From Acetatifactor sp. (GTDB taxonomy: Bacteria; Bacillota; Clostridia; Lachnospirales; Lachnospiraceae), in assembly GCA_024695935.1 (NCBI GenBank), contig JAILHH010000034.1:1-64000 (forward strand): a stretch of 64,000 nt of DNA, given 5' to 3'. Numbering within the stretch: position 1 is the stretch's first letter; each line of letters opens with the position of its first letter. The position numbers and the translations under genes are program-made. The notes beneath the pieces were generated by a model. It did not search any database, was not told where the DNA came from, and saw nothing but the letters and a program-made list of their open reading frames with translations. This document shows positions 25,198 through 35,429 of the stretch, in pieces.

Positions 25198-27792
25198 TTA
25201 AGCCTCCTGCTTTCTGACGTCTCCAACGAACTCGCCGTCCTTTACATCAATCACAATCTCGTCATCCTGGCTTACCCTGTCTTCAAGGATCATCTTTGCC
25301 GCAAGAGTCTCCACATATTTTTGTACGTAACGCTTTAAAGGTCTTGCGCCGTAAACCGGATCGTAGGCATTGTCGATGACAAAATCTTCGGCTTCTTTGG
25401 TAAGACTTACTCTTATATCCCTGTCAGCCAGGCGCTTGTTGATATCCTTGATGATCAGTTTTATGATGCCGCCGATGTTATTCTTTGTAAGAGGCTTGAA
25501 CATGATTATCTCATCAAGTCTGTTCAAAAACTCAGGTCTGAAATGACCCTTTAAGCTGTCCATCACCTCTTCCTCGGCTTCAGGTTTTATCTCGCCATCG
25601 TCTGAAATGCCTTCAAGCAGATACTCCGCACCGATATTTGATGTCATGATAAGTATTGTATTCTTAAAATCAACAGTCCGGCCCTGAGAATCTGTCACAC
25701 GTCCGTCATCCAATATCTGAAGCAGGACATTGAACACATCGGGATGAGCCTTTTCGATCTCATCAAAGAGCACAACACTGTAGGGTTTTCTGCGCACAGC
25801 CTCTGTGAGCTGACCACCCTCCTCGTATCCCACATATCCCGGAGGCGCTCCGATAAGTCTGGTTGTGGCAAATTTCTCCATGTACTCACTCATGTCGATC
25901 CTGACCATATTGGTCTCATCGTCAAAAAGTGCCTGAGCAAGACTCTTTGCAAGTTCCGTCTTTCCCACACCGGTAGGTCCCAAAAACAGGAAGCTTCCGA
26001 TAGGTTTCTTTGGATCCTTTATTCCCGCTTTTGAACGGATGATGGCTTCAGTCACCTTTGTGACTGCGCTGTCCTGTCCTACCACTCTCTTATGAAGTTC
26101 ATCGTCCAGGTGCAGGGTCTTATTTCTCTCACTCTCCGTAAGCTTTGCCACAGGGATTCCGGTCCATCTGGAGATGATCCTGGAGATCTCTTCGTCTGAA
26201 ACCTTCTCATGCACAAGGCTTAAATCCTTTTCGGAGAGACCTTCCTCCTGTCTCTCGAGCTCGGCCTTAAGCTCCGGCAATTTTCCGTAGCTTAATTTTG
26301 CGGCTTCCTCCAGATTACCCTCTCTTTGAGCTATCTGGATCTGATTGTTGGTATCATCTATCTGTTCTCTTAAGTCAGAGAGTTTTTCAACCGTCTTTTT
26401 CTCGTTGTCCCACTGAGCTTTTTTGCCGGCAAATTCTTCTTTTAATCCCGCCAGCTCCAGTTGCAGTGCTGCAAGTCTCTCACCGCTTAAATGATCCTCC
26501 TCTTTTTTGAGGGCTGTCTCCTCAATCTCCATCTGCATGATCTTTCTGGAAAGTTCGTCAAGCTCCGCAGGCATACTGTCAAGTTCTGTCTTTATTAGCG
26601 CGCAGGCTTCATCCACCAGGTCGATGGCTTTATCCGGCAGATACCTGTCGGTGATATAACGGTTCGAAAGAACCGCCGCACTGACAAGGGCATTGTCCAT
26701 GATCTTTACGCCATGGAATACCTCATATCTCTCCTTGATTCCTCTGAGTATGGAGATGGTATCCTCCACCGTGGGCTCATCCACATGGACAGGCTGAAAT
26801 CTTCTCTCAAGTGCTTTATCTTTTTCAATATATTTTCTGTATTCGTCAAGAGTAGTGGCTCCTATACAGTGAAGCTCGCCTCTTGCAAGCATGGGCTTTA
26901 ACAGATTTCCGGCATCCATGCTGCCCTCTGTCTTTCCGGCACCCACTATAGTATGAATCTCATCGATAAAGAGGATTATCTCGCCGTCGCTAGCCTTTAC
27001 TTCCTCGAGAACGGCTTTTAGTCTCTCCTCGAACTCACCTCTGTATTTTGCTCCCGCAATGAGGGAACCCATATCCAGGCTGAATATCTTTTTATTCTTT
27101 AATCCGTCGGGCACATCCCCTCGTACGATCCTCTGGGCCAGGCCTTCCACGACCGCCGTTTTACCCACACCGGGTTCACCGATGATGACGGGATTGTTCT
27201 TGGTCTTTCTGGAGAGGATCCTGACAATGTTTCTGATCTCGGCGTCACGTCCGATGACGGGATTTAATTTTTGATTCTTTGCCTGCTCAACCAGCTCAGT
27301 ACCGTATTTTTCGAGTGTGTCATAAGTCACTTCGGGATTGTCAGATGTGACACGCACATTACCACGGACTGTCGAAAGAGCTTTTAAGAACCTTTCCCTG
27401 TCCAGACTGTACTCCTTAAATATGGCTGCGACCTCTTTGTTCGGATAATGAAGCATTGCCAGGAATAAATGCTCTACCGAAACATATTCGTCTCCCAGGG
27501 CCTTTGCCTCGTCCTCAGCGCTGATAAGCACTTTGTTGAGTTTATCACCCACATATACTTTTCCACCGCTTACCTTTACTCTCTTTTCGATCGCCTGATC
27601 CGCTCTCTTTTTAAAAGCCTCGGTGTCGATATCCATTTTTTCGATAAGCTTTAATATCAGGCTGTCCTGAACTGTCAGCAGGCTATAGAGGAGATGCTCC
27701 TGCTCTATCTCCTGATTTCCGTATTCATAAGCAAGTCTTTCGCATGTATTGACTGCCTCTATTGATTTTTGTGTGAATTTCTGTATATTCAT
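25198..27792 (-). CDS. clpB: ATP-dependent chaperone ClpB
   Basis: Hexameric AAA+ disaggregase that works with DnaK to rescue aggregated proteins. About 864 residues. The N-domain has [21 protein letters not shown]1 has Walker [14 protein letters not shown] and Walker [11 protein letters not shown]. The coiled-coil middle domain is complete (about 405-525), which separates it from ClpC. NBD2 has [15 protein letters not shown] and [14 protein letters not shown]. Start 27792 is chosen because GGAGGG lies 10 bases upstream and the candidate -10 box covers the earlier ATG at 27816. First gene of clpB-DUF4250-ASKHA. Confidence 0.97.
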   Translation of the reverse strand: MNIQKFTQKSIEAVNTCERLAYEYGNQEIEQEHLLYSLLTVQDSLILKLIEKMDIDTEAFKKRADQAIEKRVKVSGGKVYVGDKLNKVLISAEDEAKALGDEYVSVEHLFLAMLHYPNKEVAAIFKEYSLDRERFLKALSTVRGNVRVTSDNPEVTYDTLEKYGTELVEQAKNQKLNPVIGRDAEIRNIVRILSRKTKNNPVIIGEPGVGKTAVVEGLAQRIVRGDVPDGLKNKKIFSLDMGSLIAGAKYRGEFEERLKAVLEEVKASDGEIILFIDEIHTIVGAGKTEGSMDAGNLLKPMLARGELHCIGATTLDEYRKYIEKDKALERRFQPVHVDEPTVEDTISILRGIKERYEVFHGVKIMDNALVSAAVLSNRYITDRYLPDKAIDLVDEACALIKTELDSMPAELDELSRKIMQMEIEETALKKEEDHLSGERLAALQLELAGLKEEFAGKKAQWDNEKKTVEKLSDLREQIDDTNNQIQIAQREGNLEEAAKLSYGKLPELKAELERQEEGLSEKDLSLVHEKVSDEEISRIISRWTGIPVAKLTESERNKTLHLDDELHKRVVGQDSAVTKVTEAIIRSKAGIKDPKKPIGSFLFLGPTGVGKTELAKSLAQALFDDETNMVRIDMSEYMEKFATTRLIGAPPGYVGYEEGGQLTEAVRRKPYSVVLFDEIEKAHPDVFNVLLQILDDGRVTDSQGRTVDFKNTILIMTSNIGAEYLLEGISDDGEIKPEAEEEVMDSLKGHFRPEFLNRLDEIIMFKPLTKNNIGGIIKLIIKDINKRLADRDIRVSLTKEAEDFVIDNAYDPVYGARPLKRYVQKYVETLAAKMILEDRVSQDDEIVIDVKDGEFVGDVRKQEA

Positions 27793-27815
27793 CTGATCAC
27801 TTCCCTCCGATTTCA

Positions 27816-27843
27816 ACTATATCACGTTCATATATATGTTCAA
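27816..27843 (-). promoter_or_regulatory. clpB promoter
   Basis: TTGAAC and TATAGT with a 16-bp spacer, leaving a leader of about 20 bases. No CIRCE (TTAGCACTC-N9-GAGTGCTAA) or CtsR heptad repeat is seen near it. Confidence 0.45.
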
Positions 27844-28062
27844 TTAACTTTTTATAAATCTTTGTTAACAAATGATAACAGAGTACCCGGTCATATCAAA
27901 AAATCCCTGTATTTTCAAATTCGCTCACATTTTCAGCATATACATAAGCCGCTTTTTAGTCAACCTATCCGCAGTGTTGAATTTTTATTAAGTACAATAG
28001 GCTGACCGCTATATAAATATTTTGTCAATTATATAAATATTCTGTTTATTGATAAATAATCA
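27844..28062. other. AT-rich divergent intergenic region
   Basis: About 220 bp between the clpB and cspA promoters without a gene. Its one notable feature is a 20-bp-period direct repeat, ATATAAATATTYTGT, at 28011 and 28031, just upstream of the cspA -35 box. Confidence 0.5.
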
Positions 28063-28092
28063 TTGACATATTATGTATAAAAATGCTATACT
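28063..28092 (+). promoter_or_regulatory. cspA promoter
   Basis: Perfect TTGACA and TATACT with an 18-bp spacer, giving a leader of about 130 bases typical of cold-shock genes. Confidence 0.8.
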
Positions 28093-28099
28093 AACCAAG

Positions 28100-28231
28100 G
28101 TTCTATAGCAAGTCATTGATATCACATATTTTGAAAATCATGATATTCCGATGGTTTGCAAGATATGTGTTTTTTTTGCATATTTATTAGAATGAAGATA
28201 GGGAAATCCCAAATATATAAGGAGGTACTAC
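28100..28231 (+). promoter_or_regulatory. cspA structured 5' leader with terminator-like fold
   Basis: Two folds compete. One is an imperfect hairpin pairing GCAA (28108-28111), CAT and ATATCA with TGATAT, ATG and TTGC (28141-28159). The other is CACATAT (28123-28129) with ATATGTG (28163-28169), followed at once by eight T (28170-28177), which resembles an intrinsic terminator. The second helix could also form as a pseudoknot with the loop of the first. A mini-hairpin GGGAAATCCC (28201-28210) precedes AAGGAGG. Temperature control by refolding is known for csp leaders; here it is inferred. Confidence 0.5.
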
Positions 28232-28447
28232 ATGAATAACGGAACAGTAAAGTGGTTCAATGCTCAGAAGGGTTATGGCTTCATCACAAACGAGGCTGAC
28301 AATTCAGAGGTTTTCGTTCACTTCTCAGCTATTAACGCTGACGGATTCAAGTCTCTTGAAGAAGGCCAAAAAGTTACTTTCGAGACTGAGACAGATCCTG
28401 CTAACTCAAGCAAGGTTCGCGCAGTAAACGTAACAGTTGTAGCCTAA
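28232..28447 (+). CDS. cspA: cold shock protein (CspA/CspB family)
   Basis: 71 residues, one OB-fold domain that binds single-stranded RNA and DNA. RNP1 is KGYGFI and RNP2 is VFVHF, with the usual [14 protein letters not shown] opening. It acts as an RNA chaperone. AAGGAGG lies 7 bases before the ATG. Single gene with a strong promoter, a long structured leader and a terminator. Confidence 0.97.
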   Translation: MNNGTVKWFNAQKGYGFITNEADNSEVFVHFSAINADGFKSLEEGQKVTFETETDPANSSKVRAVNVTVVA

Positions 28448-28459
28448 GTAAAAAAACTT

Positions 28460-28498
28460 AGAGGCAATCGACAAAAGTCGGTTGCCTCTTTCATTTTT
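28460..28498 (+). terminator. cspA terminator
   Basis: Stem GAGGCAATCGAC/GTCGGTTGCCTC with an AAAA loop, then T-rich sequence. The T tail overlaps the end of the convergent traX-like gene. Confidence 0.88.
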
Positions 28499-29288
28499 AA
28501 ATAAAAGTCCAAAGGGCCCACAGTGCCAATAAATGCACCGGGTAGAACCAGTAAAAGAAATACTTCCACTGTCTGCCTCTCTCCCCGTTGTAAAGCCATA
28601 TGGGAATAAATGCAAAGATCGCAAATATCTCGCTCTCATGATCAAGGACAAGCGAATAGCCAATGAGCACCGCTATACAGGAAATACTGCAGCTTAAGCG
28701 GTCATATCGCGTAATGTACATAAGAGCGATAAGTATTATGCCTAATGCGCCATAGTCTGTGTTTAACAATTCCGCAACGGTCGCAAACAACAGTATCACC
28801 ACCATCGACACTGCGTAGCTTGCGCCTTCTTTTTCCCCAAATCTTTTTTTTATTTCATCCACGATCCATACAGTCACAAAACCAATGGCCAGTGTGAAGA
28901 ATACATTTACATACTCAGGGTCAAATATCTTGTTTGCAAAAGCCAGGCCAAACGGGATCTGTGAGATAAGAGCAAACACCCACAGTCTGATGCAGTATTT
29001 CAGTTTGTCATGAGTATATTTAAAACCCTCTATCAGCAAAAAACAATATATGGGAAAAGCCAGTCGTCCCACGAGCCTGGAATTGTTATGCACAAAAGCA
29101 ATGCTTCCGTCCGCTATCATATTCTTTATAAAAGCCGGAACGGGTTTAATATTATTTACCGCGGCTTCGTATTCCTGAAACAGATAAACTGCGGCAAAAT
29201 GATCGATAAACATGGTTATCACCGCAATCATTTTTAACGCCGCTCCGCTTATTCCGATATGCCTGTTTTCTGATGAGCTCACATCCAT
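28497..29288 (-). CDS. TraX family membrane protein
   Basis: 263 residues with about seven hydrophobic segments. The opening (SGAALKMIAVITMFIDHFAA) and the central RLAFPIYCFLLIEGF with QIPFG are TraX hallmarks. The family is named after the F-pilin acetylase, but chromosomal Firmicute members have no pilin and are thought of as general membrane acyltransferase-like proteins. The substrate is unknown. It follows the AI-2E family gene by about 50 bp. Confidence 0.88.
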   Translation of the reverse strand: MDVSSSENRHIGISGAALKMIAVITMFIDHFAAVYLFQEYEAAVNNIKPVPAFIKNMIADGSIAFVHNNSRLVGRLAFPIYCFLLIEGFKYTHDKLKYCIRLWVFALISQIPFGLAFANKIFDPEYVNVFFTLAIGFVTVWIVDEIKKRFGEKEGASYAVSMVVILLFATVAELLNTDYGALGIILIALMYITRYDRLSCSISCIAVLIGYSLVLDHESEIFAIFAFIPIWLYNGERGRQWKYFFYWFYPVHLLALWALWTFI

Positions 29289-29339
29289 GGATTTACAGAT
29301 CCTTCTTGTTATTTGTTAAAGTAACCCCAAGATACATTA

Positions 29340-30629
29340 TTAGTTGCTTTCACCGTCACAGTCATTGTCCTGACTTTTTTTTCTTCTTTTATTCTTTTTT
29401 GCAGCCAGTTTTGCCTCTTTGCCTGCAAGCTTTTCTTCCTCATTTTTACGTATTCTGGCCGCCTTTTTCTCCCTCACGATCTCCAGGTCTCTTTTTGCTG
29501 CCACAAGGTCTTCATCATCAAGACGTCTGAAGTCGTTTATACCGCTTACAAGGACGTTTACAGAATCCGTCGTGGTCTTAAATGCACCTTCCTCATACAT
29601 GGTATATGCGATGATACCGATCGGAACCGCCAGGATCATACCTGCCACGGAACCGAATTTGTATCCGATAAAAAGCAAAAACAACGTGGGAACAGGTGCC
29701 ATTCCGATGGAATCTCCCACGATCTTTGGCTGGATCAGCTGTCTGATGAGCTGACCGCCTCCCCACAGGATCAAAAGCCATATTCCAAGGAGGTAATCCC
29801 CGTTTATCAGCTTTATCACAGCCCAGGGAACCATCACTGTTCCCGTTCCGAAAAACGGCAGGAAATCAAGGATCGAAATTCCAAGAGCTACAAGGGCGGC
29901 ATAATCGATACCAAGGATCATAAATCCGATGAAAAGTATCAGATATATCCACATCTCGATCTTTAACTGAGCCTTAAAATATCCTCCCACGGCAATGACC
30001 AGGGATTTCTTTAAAATATCATATTTTTCAAGGAAAGATTCAGGCAGATGCTCGTTGCACCATTTGCTGAGCCCGTCCTTGTCAGAAACAAAGAAATATG
30101 AAGATAAAAGTGCCATAATGATGCCGATTATGACATTGGGCACCTGTTTTGCAAAATTGCCGACGGCCGTAAGGGTCGGTGAACCCATATCACCCATAAA
30201 TTCCGTTACCGAAGTGCTGACTCCGTCCACCAGATTGCCCAGCTGAAGCCTCATATCCCGGGGAAGCTTATTGATGAGGCCGTTAATGGTAGCACCGCTC
30301 TTTCCCACATCTTCAGCTATGCTCTGCCACATATTCGGAAGGTTTGCCAAAAATCCCGCGAACTGTTCCACAAGCCATGCTCCGAGAAAATAGATCAAAG
30401 ATACCACCGCAGCCAGAACTATGATGATAACAAAAGCGGAGCCCGCTTTTCTCTTTAGCTTTACCTTTTCCTCAAAAAACCTGACGGGCGGAGCCGCTAT
30501 AAGAGCAATGATATAACCCACCACAAAAGGCGAAAAGAACACTATGAGTCTTGGCAGCAAAAATATGATAAGCAGTAAAAATATCAATGCCACTCCGAGA
30601 TTGACTAAAGCCTTACAATACTTTTTCAT
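29340..30629 (-). CDS. AI-2E family transporter (PerM-like permease)
   Basis: 429 residues with about eight hydrophobic segments, starting VALIFLLLIIFLLPRLIVF. A soluble loop (residues 110-150) precedes the core with FGTGTVMVPWAVIKLINGDYLLG and QLIQPKIVGDSIGMAPVPTL, the conserved AI-2E exporter region. An unusual C-terminal tail of about 90 residues is strongly charged (EKKAARIRKNEEEKLAGKEA). Members export autoinducer-2 or act in Na+/H+ exchange; the substrate here is open. GAGGAGAG lies upstream. Downstream of engB. Confidence 0.88.
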   Translation of the reverse strand: MKKYCKALVNLGVALIFLLLIIFLLPRLIVFFSPFVVGYIIALIAAPPVRFFEEKVKLKRKAGSAFVIIIVLAAVVSLIYFLGAWLVEQFAGFLANLPNMWQSIAEDVGKSGATINGLINKLPRDMRLQLGNLVDGVSTSVTEFMGDMGSPTLTAVGNFAKQVPNVIIGIIMALLSSYFFVSDKDGLSKWCNEHLPESFLEKYDILKKSLVIAVGGYFKAQLKIEMWIYLILFIGFMILGIDYAALVALGISILDFLPFFGTGTVMVPWAVIKLINGDYLLGIWLLILWGGGQLIRQLIQPKIVGDSIGMAPVPTLFLLFIGYKFGSVAGMILAVPIGIIAYTMYEEGAFKTTTDSVNVLVSGINDFRRLDDEDLVAAKRDLEIVREKKAARIRKNEEEKLAGKEAKLAAKKNKRRKKSQDNDCDGESN

Positions 30630-30670
30630 TTATACTCTCCTCGTTTTATCGTAAACTATGAAGACTTATC

Positions 30671-31297
30671 TTATTCCCCAAACTCTCTGCTCTCTTCAGA
30701 GTTCATTTCTTCCACGGCACAAAGCCTGTCCAAAAGATCGTAGATCTCTTCCCTGCCCTGCTTTGTCTCTGCGGAAAAAGGTATTATAACCGCATCTGCC
30801 CCGCATCCGAGTCCGCGTTTTACTGCGGCAACCTGTTTTCCGATCTGGCTTCTCTTTATCTTGTCAAGCTTTGTTGCTATGATAATGGGTTCAAAGCCCT
30901 GCTCCTTTATCCAGTCATACATCAGCTTGTCATTGGCAGAAGGGTCATGCCTTATATCTATCAGCAAAAATACGGCTCTCAAGGTAGGTGATTTATGAAG
31001 ATAATCTTCGATCATCTTTCCCCACTTCGCCTGAGTCTCACGGCTTACCTTCGCAAAGCCGTATCCCGGCAGGTCCACAAAATACATTTCATCATTGATA
31101 TTATAATAGTTTATGGTCTGGGTCTTTCCGGGCTCAGAACTGGTCCTTGCAAGGGATTTTCTGTTCATAAGAGCATTTATGAGTGATGATTTGCCAACAT
31201 TACTCTTTCCCGCAAAAGCCACCTCAGGCTTTCCTGTCTCAGGAATCTTGCTGGTGATACCCACAACGGTTTCCAGACTTACGTTTTTAATTACCAT
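30671..31297 (-). CDS. engB: ribosome biogenesis GTPase EngB (YsxC)
   Basis: 208 residues. Small GTPase needed for late 50S assembly. G1 is AGKSNVGKSSLINAL, G2 region PGKTQTINYY, G3 VDLPGYGFAKV, and G4 TKLDKI. It lies downstream of clpX, the common Clostridia order, but lon is missing between them. The AI-2E family gene follows. Confidence 0.96.
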   Translation of the reverse strand: MVIKNVSLETVVGITSKIPETGKPEVAFAGKSNVGKSSLINALMNRKSLARTSSEPGKTQTINYYNINDEMYFVDLPGYGFAKVSRETQAKWGKMIEDYLHKSPTLRAVFLLIDIRHDPSANDKLMYDWIKEQGFEPIIIATKLDKIKRSQIGKQVAAVKRGLGCGADAVIIPFSAETKQGREEIYDLLDRLCAVEEMNSEESREFGE

Positions 31298-31345
31298 ATA
31301 TATTCCTCTTCAACACACAGATGAAACACGTTTCATGAATTTCAT

Positions 31346-31377
31346 AACAAAAGACCGCACTGAAAAATCAATGCGGT
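31346..31377 (-). terminator. terminator after clpX
   Basis: Stem ACCGCATTGA/TCAGTGCGGT with an AAAA-type loop, followed by CTTTTGTT on the minus strand; the T run is short. It may only partly separate clpX from engB. Confidence 0.6.
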
Positions 31378-31387
31378 GCAGTTTTGC

Positions 31388-32638
31388 TTACTTTTTGGAA
31401 GTTCTTGTAACAGCAGGTTCTGCCTCACCGTCCACACATTCCTTCGTAATATTGCAGGAGACGATCGTTTCATCTGAAGGGATCTCATACATGGTATCCA
31501 TCATGATCTCCTCCATAATGGAGCGAAGTCCTCTGGCTCCTGTTTTTCTCTCGAAAGCTTTCTTTGCAATGTCGGAAACGGCATCATCCTCAAAGGATAA
31601 CTTCACTCCGTCCATATCAAAGAGCTTCTGATATTGTTTGATCAGAGCGTTCTTTGGCTCTTTAAGTATCCTTACGAGAGCGGCTTCATCAAGGCCCTTT
31701 AAAGATACGGAAATAGGAACACGTCCCACGAATTCGGGGATAAGACCGAATTTAACCAGATCCTGAGGTGTCACCATCTGCAAAAGCTCGCCGATCTCCT
31801 TTGTGCTCTTCTCTGCAAGTTCCGTGTTAAATCCGATGGATTTACGGTCCAGTCTGCTCTCAACGATCTTTTCAAGTCCGTCAAAAGCTCCTCCGCAGAT
31901 AAAGAGGATATTGGTGGTATCGATCTGGATCAGTTCCTGGTGAGGATGCTTTCTGCCTCCCTGGGGCGGAACCGATGCAACCGTACCCTCGACGATTTTT
32001 AATAGTGCCTGCTGAACACCTTCACCCGAAACATCTCTGGTGATCGATACGTTCTCACTCTTTTTGGTGATCTTATCTATCTCATCGATATAAATTATAC
32101 CGTACTGAGCTCTCTCCACATCATAATCCGCTGCCTGGATGAGCTTCAGCAGAATATTCTCAACGTCTTCTCCCACGTATCCGGCCTCTGTAAGTGTGGT
32201 GGCATCGGCTATGGCAAAAGGTACATTTATGATCTTTGCCAGAGTCTGTGCAAGATATGTCTTTCCGGAACCGGTGGGACCGATCATGATGATATTACTC
32301 TTTTGAAGTTCCACATCATCCACGGTCTTGGGTGCCGTCACTCTCTTGTAGTGATTGTATACGGCAACGGAGAGGACTTTCTTTGCCTCCTCCTGACCTA
32401 TAACATAATCATCCAGAAAAGTCTTTATCTCCTTTGGTTTCAGGAGATTGATCTCCATGGGAAGCTTTTCTGAGAATTCATCATCCTCCAGTTCTTCCTC
32501 CAATATATCTCTGCATATGTCCACACACTCGTCACAGATATATACTCCGGAGGGTCCTGCGATAAGCTTTTTTACCTGTCCCTGATGCTTTCCGCAAAAA
32601 GAACATTTTATATCATTTGAGGAACTCTTTCCTGCCAT
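31388..32638 (-). CDS. clpX: ATP-dependent Clp protease ATP-binding subunit ClpX
   Basis: 416 residues. AAA+ unfoldase that feeds substrates to ClpP. The N-terminal zinc-binding domain has CSFCGK and CDECVDIC. The core has Walker [16 protein letters not shown], Walker [11 protein letters not shown], and the ClpP-docking loop in the IGF region ([13 protein letters not shown]). It begins 17 bp after clpP, so the two are one unit. Confidence 0.97.
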   Translation of the reverse strand: MAGKSSSNDIKCSFCGKHQGQVKKLIAGPSGVYICDECVDICRDILEEELEDDEFSEKLPMEINLLKPKEIKTFLDDYVIGQEEAKKVLSVAVYNHYKRVTAPKTVDDVELQKSNIIMIGPTGSGKTYLAQTLAKIINVPFAIADATTLTEAGYVGEDVENILLKLIQAADYDVERAQYGIIYIDEIDKITKKSENVSITRDVSGEGVQQALLKIVEGTVASVPPQGGRKHPHQELIQIDTTNILFICGGAFDGLEKIVESRLDRKSIGFNTELAEKSTKEIGELLQMVTPQDLVKFGLIPEFVGRVPISVSLKGLDEAALVRILKEPKNALIKQYQKLFDMDGVKLSFEDDAVSDIAKKAFERKTGARGLRSIMEEIMMDTMYEIPSDETIVSCNITKECVDGEAEPAVTRTSKK

Positions 32639-32655
32639 TTATTTACTCCAGTCTA

Positions 32656-33252
32656 TTAGTTTTTAGAGGCGTCATGGAAAGTGATCACCTTGTCCACAAG
32701 GCCGTATTCGCATGCTTCCTCGGCACTCTTCCAATTGTCTCTCTCTGTATCCTCACAGATGGTCTCATAGGGCTTGCCTGTATTCTCGGCAAGCATTCTG
32801 TTTAATTTTTCCTTTGTACGCAGAATATGCTTTGCTGCGATCTCGATCTCTGTAGCCTGTCCCTGTGTACCTCCGAGGGGCTGATGGATCATGATCTCTG
32901 CGTTGGGAAGTGCATATCTCTTTCCCTTTGCTCCGCCTGCAAGAAGGAATGCTCCCATGCTGGCTGCCATTCCGATACATACTGTGGAAACATCACACTT
33001 GATATATTGCATTGTATCATAGATTGCCATACCTGCGGTAACGGATCCTCCGGGACTGTTGATATAGAGGTGGATATCCTTTTCGGGATCCTCTGCCTCG
33101 AGGAACAAAAGCTCGGCCACGATGATGCTGGCTGTGGTCTCATTTACTTCCTCTCCCAAAATAATGATTCTATCCTTTAAAAGTCTTGAATAAATATCAT
33201 AAGAGCGCTCACCCTTACTTGTCTGTTCAATGACATAAGGCACTAAACTCAT
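32656..33252 (-). CDS. clpP: ATP-dependent Clp protease proteolytic subunit
   Basis: 198-residue serine peptidase forming the 14-mer barrel used with ClpX. The catalytic Ser is in [11 protein letters not shown], the His in MIHQPLGG, and the Asp in the later EDTERDNW region. Begins [24 protein letters not shown]. It has its own promoter (33332-33360) and is followed by clpX. Confidence 0.98.
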   Translation of the reverse strand: MSLVPYVIEQTSKGERSYDIYSRLLKDRIIILGEEVNETTASIIVAELLFLEAEDPEKDIHLYINSPGGSVTAGMAIYDTMQYIKCDVSTVCIGMAASMGAFLLAGGAKGKRYALPNAEIMIHQPLGGTQGQATEIEIAAKHILRTKEKLNRMLAENTGKPYETICEDTERDNWKSAEEACEYGLVDKVITFHDASKN

Positions 33253-33331
33253 ACTGTTTCCTCCTGTTTGTCTGTACTTATAGTTGCGTAAAAAGCTGAT
33301 GACTTAACATCGATTTTACACTCATGAACTA

Positions 33332-33360
33332 ATATTATCCTAAGTCTTTGCCATTTTCAA
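33332..33360 (-). promoter_or_regulatory. clpP-clpX promoter
   Basis: TTGAAA and TAATAT with a 17-bp spacer, about 80 bp before the clpP start. No CtsR heptad repeat is seen around it. Confidence 0.7.
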
Positions 33361-33412
33361 CTTCAAAGAGTACTTTTAATAAAAAGTTAATCTTAATTAA
33401 TTCCCTGAAAAC

Positions 33413-33448
33413 CAAGAAAGTGGCACCGGGAGGATTCCCGATGCCACT
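33413..33448 (-). terminator. terminator of the 590-residue chemoreceptor gene
   Basis: Stem AGTGGCATCGGGA/TCCCGGTGCCACT, followed by CTTTCTT on the minus strand. Confidence 0.8.
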
Positions 33449-33471
33449 CGATAAGCATATAGATTTTCCGC

Positions 33472-35244
33472 TTAGAATCTAAACTCCTGCAAAAGTGCTT
33501 TCAGATCATCGGCAAGTACCTGAGTATTGGCGCTGATCTTTGTGATGCTTTCAACAGAATCCTGTACAAAGGAAGCCGAAGCCGATGTTTCTTCCGATCC
33601 TGCAGCGCAGTCCTCTGCGGAATCTGAAAGGGATTTGACAGCTTCCACAACAACTTTGCAACTCTTGTCCATTTCCTGGCTGAGTGAGTCGAGGGAGTTG
33701 ATCTCTTTATTGATCACACCAACCTTGTCAACGATCAAACGGTACTTCTCGCCTGTTGCAAATACGCTCTCTGTCTGAGTCTTAACAGCTTCCTGAACCT
33801 GTACTCGCTGTTCTGATGCCTGTTCAACACATGAACTGAGTTCTGCAAGCATGCTGTCGATGGTATTTACCGCATCTGCTGACTGTGCTGCCAAAGCTCT
33901 GATCTCATCTGCAACAACCGCAAATCCTCTTCCCATCTCACCTGCTCTTGCAGCCTCGATAGAAGCATTCAGTGACAGGAGATTTGTCTGGGATGCGATA
34001 TCCGAGATCAAATGGCTGGTCTCGCCGATCTTTGATGCGCTTTCCGTCATGGCGTCTATTGCATCAAATATTCTCTGGAATGCATCGTCGTTTGCCTTTG
34101 TATCTCTCTGAAGCTGATCCACAACTTCCATACCGTCCTTTGTAACGGCCTCGATCTCTTTGCTTACATTTGCCAGATTCTCTGCTGTCTCATTGCTGGC
34201 AATGACGATCTCGCCCAGGATTTTTGTCTGCTCGGATGCCTCGTTTGTCTCTGTAGCCTGTTCTGAGATCTTTTCTGCGATATCATTTATGGCAACCGTG
34301 ATCTGTCCGGTTGTATTCTTTACATCATCGGAAGATTTATTTAATGACTCTGATGCCTCTGAGATCTTGTCCGATGACTGATTGATCAGATGCAGGATAT
34401 CGTTCTGGCTCTTGAATAGATTAACTGTGGCATCTGCCATCTGTGCGATCTCATCATTTCCCTTTACATTCTGAGGATCATATGTGAGATTCTTTGCAGC
34501 CAGCTCCAGAATATTTGTCTTGGAGATCCTGATACCTTTTAATATTCCGCGAACGGTGAATATGAACAATACCACAACGATAGCGATCAGGATCGCAGCA
34601 TATACAAATGCCTTAACAAGATTTTTTGAATTGTTATTCGACAATCCGTCCAGCATTAAAACCGCGTACATGTCGATAAAGTCTTTGATATTATTGACAT
34701 ACTCTTCGCAGTTGTCAAAATGTGCGATATGAGCCGCATAATCACCTGTATTGGTTTCCGGATCGAAACTGTTATAAAAAGCAGTATATTCATCAGAGAA
34801 CTGCTGAACCAGATCCGTAAATTTTCTGGTGTCTGTCAGATATCCGTCACCGTCAGTCTCAGGTGTAAATCCGTTAGCCTTAGCCAGATACTGCAAAGTA
34901 TATTCGGAGTAGGCTTTAGGATCCTCTTTTATAAGAGCTACTGCGGTATCAAGATGATCCCACATCTGCTGATAATTTACTTCATAACCGTGCCTGTTAT
35001 CTTCAACGTCCTCAGTGGTTATCGCGTCATGCAGTTCCATAGCCGCCACAAGGGCCTGATACATGTCTCGCTCACCATTGATGATATTGGTGTTGGCTAT
35101 ATAAACTCTGTTGTACAATACATTCTCCATGGAGTTTTCAACTACGGATGTCATCTTTCCCATGCCAAAAAGCAAAATGGCAATAAGAAGTAACATGGCG
35201 ACTCCAATCAAAATGAATTTCGTTTTAAGTGATTTAATCTTCAC
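33472..35244 (-). CDS. methyl-accepting chemotaxis protein (GTG start)
   Basis: 590 residues. TM1 ([18 protein letters not shown]) and TM2 ([18 protein letters not shown], about 213-230) enclose a sensor of about 185 residues, likely a four-helix bundle. HAMP and the signalling domain follow, with tip [19 protein letters not shown] and [18 protein letters not shown]. The start is GTG at 35244 with GGAGG 5 bases upstream; a small hairpin TGTTGC/GCAACA precedes the ribosome site. It stands between tig and clpP, which are usually neighbours in Clostridia, and has its own terminator. Ligand unknown. Confidence 0.93.
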   Translation of the reverse strand: MKIKSLKTKFILIGVAMLLLIAILLFGMGKMTSVVENSMENVLYNRVYIANTNIINGERDMYQALVAAMELHDAITTEDVEDNRHGYEVNYQQMWDHLDTAVALIKEDPKAYSEYTLQYLAKANGFTPETDGDGYLTDTRKFTDLVQQFSDEYTAFYNSFDPETNTGDYAAHIAHFDNCEEYVNNIKDFIDMYAVLMLDGLSNNNSKNLVKAFVYAAILIAIVVVLFIFTVRGILKGIRISKTNILELAAKNLTYDPQNVKGNDEIAQMADATVNLFKSQNDILHLINQSSDKISEASESLNKSSDDVKNTTGQITVAINDIAEKISEQATETNEASEQTKILGEIVIASNETAENLANVSKEIEAVTKDGMEVVDQLQRDTKANDDAFQRIFDAIDAMTESASKIGETSHLISDIASQTNLLSLNASIEAARAGEMGRGFAVVADEIRALAAQSADAVNTIDSMLAELSSCVEQASEQRVQVQEAVKTQTESVFATGEKYRLIVDKVGVINKEINSLDSLSQEMDKSCKVVVEAVKSLSDSAEDCAAGSEETSASASFVQDSVESITKISANTQVLADDLKALLQEFRF

Positions 35245-35370
35245 AGTTGCCTCCTTATCTGTTGCCCAAAAGCAACAAGTTCTATAGTCTGATAACCCTA
35301 TCTCAATTCTACTCTCTTAATATGAATTTCATAAGGAAAATATTTACGCTAAAACATATGATTTTTACGC

Positions 35371-35400
35371 AAATAAAGAGAGCACAAAATGTGCTCTCTC
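35371..35400 (-). terminator. tig terminator
   Basis: Perfect stem AGAGAGCAC/GTGCTCTCT with a 5-base loop, followed by TTTATTT on the minus strand. Confidence 0.85.
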
Positions 35401-35429
35401 TAAAAAAAACTGTATTGAATGTTCTATAA

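Noticed and set aside
27793..28231. CIRCE or CtsR operator at clpB, or a small gene in the 439-bp gap
   Set aside because: No matching inverted or heptad repeats and no open frame with a ribosome site were found.
35245..35344. Sigma-28 motility promoter or c-di-GMP riboswitch before the chemoreceptor gene
   Set aside because: I found no TAAA-N15-GCCGATAA match and no recognisable riboswitch core.
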